Of a DNA stretch of 51,879 nt, positions 49,671-51,879 are shown piece by piece (the stretch's first letter is position 1; every line of letters starts with the position of its first letter). The DNA is taken from NCBI GenBank assembly GCA_964459845.1, contig CAYWOC010000014.1, forward strand, positions 1 through 51,879. The letters are read 5' to 3'. The position numbers were made by a program, and so were the translations under genes. The stretch comes from CALZFJ01 sp964459845 (lineage in GTDB: Bacteria > Bacteroidota > Bacteroidia > Bacteroidales > Muribaculaceae). The notes under the pieces were generated by a model that made no database searches, had not been told where the DNA came from, and was given only the letters and a program-made list of their open reading frames with translations.

Positions 49671-50372
49671 TTATTTTCCGTTCAAGAAATTCTCGGCCAC
49701 CTCTATGTCGCCGGCGTGGTCCACATCCACAATCTTGTCGATTGCGAAGGCTTTCAGGTTCAGCCCGGCATCTATAAGAGCCCTCTGGAAATTGCGCATG
49801 CGCGACACGCCGCGGCTCATACAGTCTTCAAGCACTTTCACGGCCTTGCCATTGAGCGCATACACTCCACCCGATATATATTTAGCGCCTTCGTAGGCGG
49901 CATCACGGAAAGCCTTGATGTTCATATCGGCATCCACATCCACGTATAGAGGCTTTTCGTCTTCGATGAATGGCGTGACAGCCATCATGCCGTCGCTCAT
50001 GCTGTCGGCTTCGAATGCCGCTATGTATCGTGCGAAATCGGGCTCGCGGAAAATGGTATCTACTGTAGTCAGGCAGAATTTTCCCGGCTTCATCACCCTG
50101 CTCAGCTCAAAGAAGCTGTGCATCGAGCTTGGAGTGGATTTCACCACCACATTGAATGGCATGTCGAGCTTCACGGTGTCGAGATAAGCCTTCACCTCAG
50201 TCATCTCGCTGTTCACGATGATGCTTATGCTCTCGGCATTGCAGCGCGTGAATATGTTTATCAAGCGGCCAATCATCGGCTCGCCGTTAAGCTCAACGAG
50301 AGGCTTGGGTTTCTTCACGCCCTCTTGCGCCAGCCTTGAGCCTTCGCCCGCCGCTATTATTGCATAATTCAT
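49671..50372 (-). CDS. Sugar-phosphate or inositol-phosphate nucleotidyltransferase
   Basis: 233 residues. NTP-binding start AIIAAGEGSRLAQEGVKKPK with PLVELNGEPM, and a metal site TTVDTIF. The neighbours and size fit a CTP:inositol-1-phosphate cytidylyltransferase-like enzyme, but general sugar-1-phosphate use is equally possible. Confidence 0.82.
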   Translation of the reverse strand: MNYAIIAAGEGSRLAQEGVKKPKPLVELNGEPMIGRLINIFTRCNAESISIIVNSEMTEVKAYLDTVKLDMPFNVVVKSTPSSMHSFFELSRVMKPGKFCLTTVDTIFREPDFARYIAAFEADSMSDGMMAVTPFIEDEKPLYVDVDADMNIKAFRDAAYEGAKYISGGVYALNGKAVKVLEDCMSRGVSRMRNFQRALIDAGLNLKAFAIDKIVDVDHAGDIEVAENFLNGK

Positions 50373-50428
50373 AATTTATTGTGTTATTATATGTAATATG
50401 TATTGTGTGGTCACATTGCCAATCGGTG

Positions 50429-51544
50429 TCATCTTGCCGCAGCGTCGTCATCGTCATCCTTGGTCAAGTCGAGCACCACATTGTCGTTGCTCTTGTTGAA
50501 GTATTGTCGGCGCAGAGGGTTGCGCGAGATTTCGGCCTCGCGGTTGCGGCTGCGGAAAATGTCGATAGCCTGATAAATCGCCTCGCGGAAAGAGTCGGGA
50601 TTAGCCTCGCCCTTGCCGGCTATGTCGTAGCCGGTGCCGTGGTCAGGCGAAGTGCGCACAAATGGCAGCCCTGCCGTGAAGTTCACTCCGCTTTCCATAG
50701 CTATAGTCTTGAATGGGGCAAGCCCTTGGTCGTGATACATGGCAAGAACACCGTCGAAATGACGATACATGCCATTGCCGAAGAAGCCGTCGGCGGCATA
50801 TGGACCGAAGCACACGATTTTCTCCTCCGAAGCCTCCTCGATAGCCGGGATTATCACATCTTTCTCCTCCGAGCCGAGCAAGCCGTTATCGCCGGCGTGG
50901 GGATTGAGCGACAGCACGGCTATGCGCGGACGCACAATTCCGAAATCGCGCTTCAGCGAAGCGTTGAAGATGCTGAGCTTTTCAAGCACAGCATCCTTTG
51001 TGATTGCCGGAGCGATTTTCGACACTGGCAAGTGTGTGGTGACAAGGGCCACTCTTATGTACTCGTTGAAAAGAATCATCAGCGACTTGTTGCCATCGCC
51101 CATCGCCGATTCGAGATATTCCGTGTGTCCCGGGAACGAGAAACTCTCGCTCTGGATGCTGTTCTTGTTGATGGGAGCTGTGACAAGCACGTCGATCAAA
51201 CCGCTTTTGAGATCGGCTACAGCACGTTCAAGGGCTACAAAGGCCGCGCGTCCGGCAGCCTCGCTTGCCGTGCCGAGTTCAATCTTCAGCTCCTCGTTCA
51301 TCACCTCCACCATATTGTTCACGCCGTCGCGCACGCGCTCGGCCGAGTCGATGTTGAAGAAAGGCACTTGCGGCATATCAAGAGCCTTGCGGTGATAGGT
51401 TGCCGCCTTCGATGAGCCATACACTACGGGAGTGAACATCTCAGCCATCTGCGGCTCGGCAAGAGTCTTGAGAATCACCTCATAGCCGATTCCGTTGGTG
51501 TCCCCTTGGGTAATGCCAACGCGTATTTTTTTATCTTCTGCCAT
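50429..51544 (-). CDS. pdxA: 4-hydroxythreonine-4-phosphate dehydrogenase
   Basis: 371 residues. GITQGDTNGIGYEV, VTAPINKNSIQ, FPGHTEYL, LNPHAGDNGLLG and SPDHGTGYDIAGKG mark PdxA, with metal-binding His residues intact. It makes the aminoketone used by PdxJ for pyridoxal phosphate. An unusual acidic tail (KDDDDDAAA) ends the protein. 56 nt before the nucleotidyltransferase, same strand. Confidence 0.95.
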   Translation of the reverse strand: MAEDKKIRVGITQGDTNGIGYEVILKTLAEPQMAEMFTPVVYGSSKAATYHRKALDMPQVPFFNIDSAERVRDGVNNMVEVMNEELKIELGTASEAAGRAAFVALERAVADLKSGLIDVLVTAPINKNSIQSESFSFPGHTEYLESAMGDGNKSLMILFNEYIRVALVTTHLPVSKIAPAITKDAVLEKLSIFNASLKRDFGIVRPRIAVLSLNPHAGDNGLLGSEEKDVIIPAIEEASEEKIVCFGPYAADGFFGNGMYRHFDGVLAMYHDQGLAPFKTIAMESGVNFTAGLPFVRTSPDHGTGYDIAGKGEANPDSFREAIYQAIDIFRSRNREAEISRNPLRRQYFNKSNDNVVLDLTKDDDDDAAAR

Positions 51545-51879
51545 TTAACTTTCTATAATTTTGCGCTAAGTTAATAATTTTTTGCATAACAGGCAATATC
51601 CGAAGCCATTCAACACGATTCTTTCAAAATGATTTTGCCAATATCTTCAGAGTTGTGGGATTTTCCAAAAGTAAAAAATATTGGCGAATTGCATTGGAAA
51701 TGCGGGCTGCTGCTGAATTGGAGTGTAGGTTGGCTTGTCGGCCCATTGTACTCGTGCCAAGAGGCGGCGTTGCGGTGCAAGCGGCGGTGGTTGGGATTTG
51801 TCTGCTGGAGATGTCTGAACGGATAAAATGTGTAAATTCCAAAACGAAGTGCACACTTTCGGTAAAAAAATATATGAAA
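51545..51879. other. Edge region after the pdxA start
   Basis: 335 bp. The pdxA promoter should lie near 51560-51610 (AT-rich, no exact consensus). Nothing else convincing; an ATG at 51875 could open a gene beyond the window. Confidence 0.3.

Overview
The window reads as chromosome of a gut-type Bacteroidales, most likely Muribaculaceae. The support is promoters of the Bacteroidetes type (TTTG, about 20 nt, TAnnTTTG), few Shine-Dalgarno sites outside the mobile region, a GLUG-repeat surface protein, an OMP_b-brl barrel, DUF4286 beside ruvC, a succinate/acetyl-CoA CoA-transferase and an inositol-lipid gene set. The family-level placement is inference from gene content and style.

Layout. 1-6.5 kb: a 2033-residue secreted GLUG protein behind a possible H-type pseudoknot leader. 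6.5-11.7 kb: a two-component system divergent from an outer-membrane barrel and a PAP2 phosphatase. 11.7-14 kb: two copies of an ~85-bp promoter-bearing repeat around a Pmp3/YqaE peptide and an AAA/DUF4143 ATPase. 14-28 kb: CoA-transferase, metH, a Wzc-type tyrosine kinase, ruvC-DUF4286, speA, truA and two envelope-type proteins. 27.7-29.6 kb: SRP RNA plus tRNA-Thr, class II fructose-bisphosphate aldolase, and tRNA-Pro(GGG). 45.4-51.5 kb: minus-strand inositol-3-phosphate synthase, HAD hydrolase, CDP-alcohol phosphatidyltransferase, ATP-grasp protein, nucleotidyltransferase and pdxA.

The accessory part is 29.6-45.3 kb. A tyrosine recombinase sits just after tRNA-Pro, followed by a tail tape-measure gene (split in two) and one more tail protein. 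No head, portal, terminase, lysis or replication gene is visible. Next comes an array of small minus-strand operons (37.0-43.75 kb). Eight of them end in nearly the same ~30-nt terminator hairpin. Five operons encode paralogous DUF5053-like proteins with a helix-turn-helix-like core; four of these have a 41-51-residue ORF in front, separated by a hairpin. Two nearly identical cassettes encode a two-TM peptide and an ~86-residue protein. They follow a ~200-nt leader in which three arms change together between the copies while staying complementary. One cassette is hicAB, and a near-identical second hicB has lost its hicA.

The two duplicated blocks begin or end at the hairpins, so the array looks like a set of modular gene cassettes that duplicate through their shared terminators. 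The array, with its RNA leader and sORF-hairpin-DUF5053 modules, is the best candidate here for an undescribed system. Its function is unknown. All similarity statements are from reading the sequence; no database search was run.
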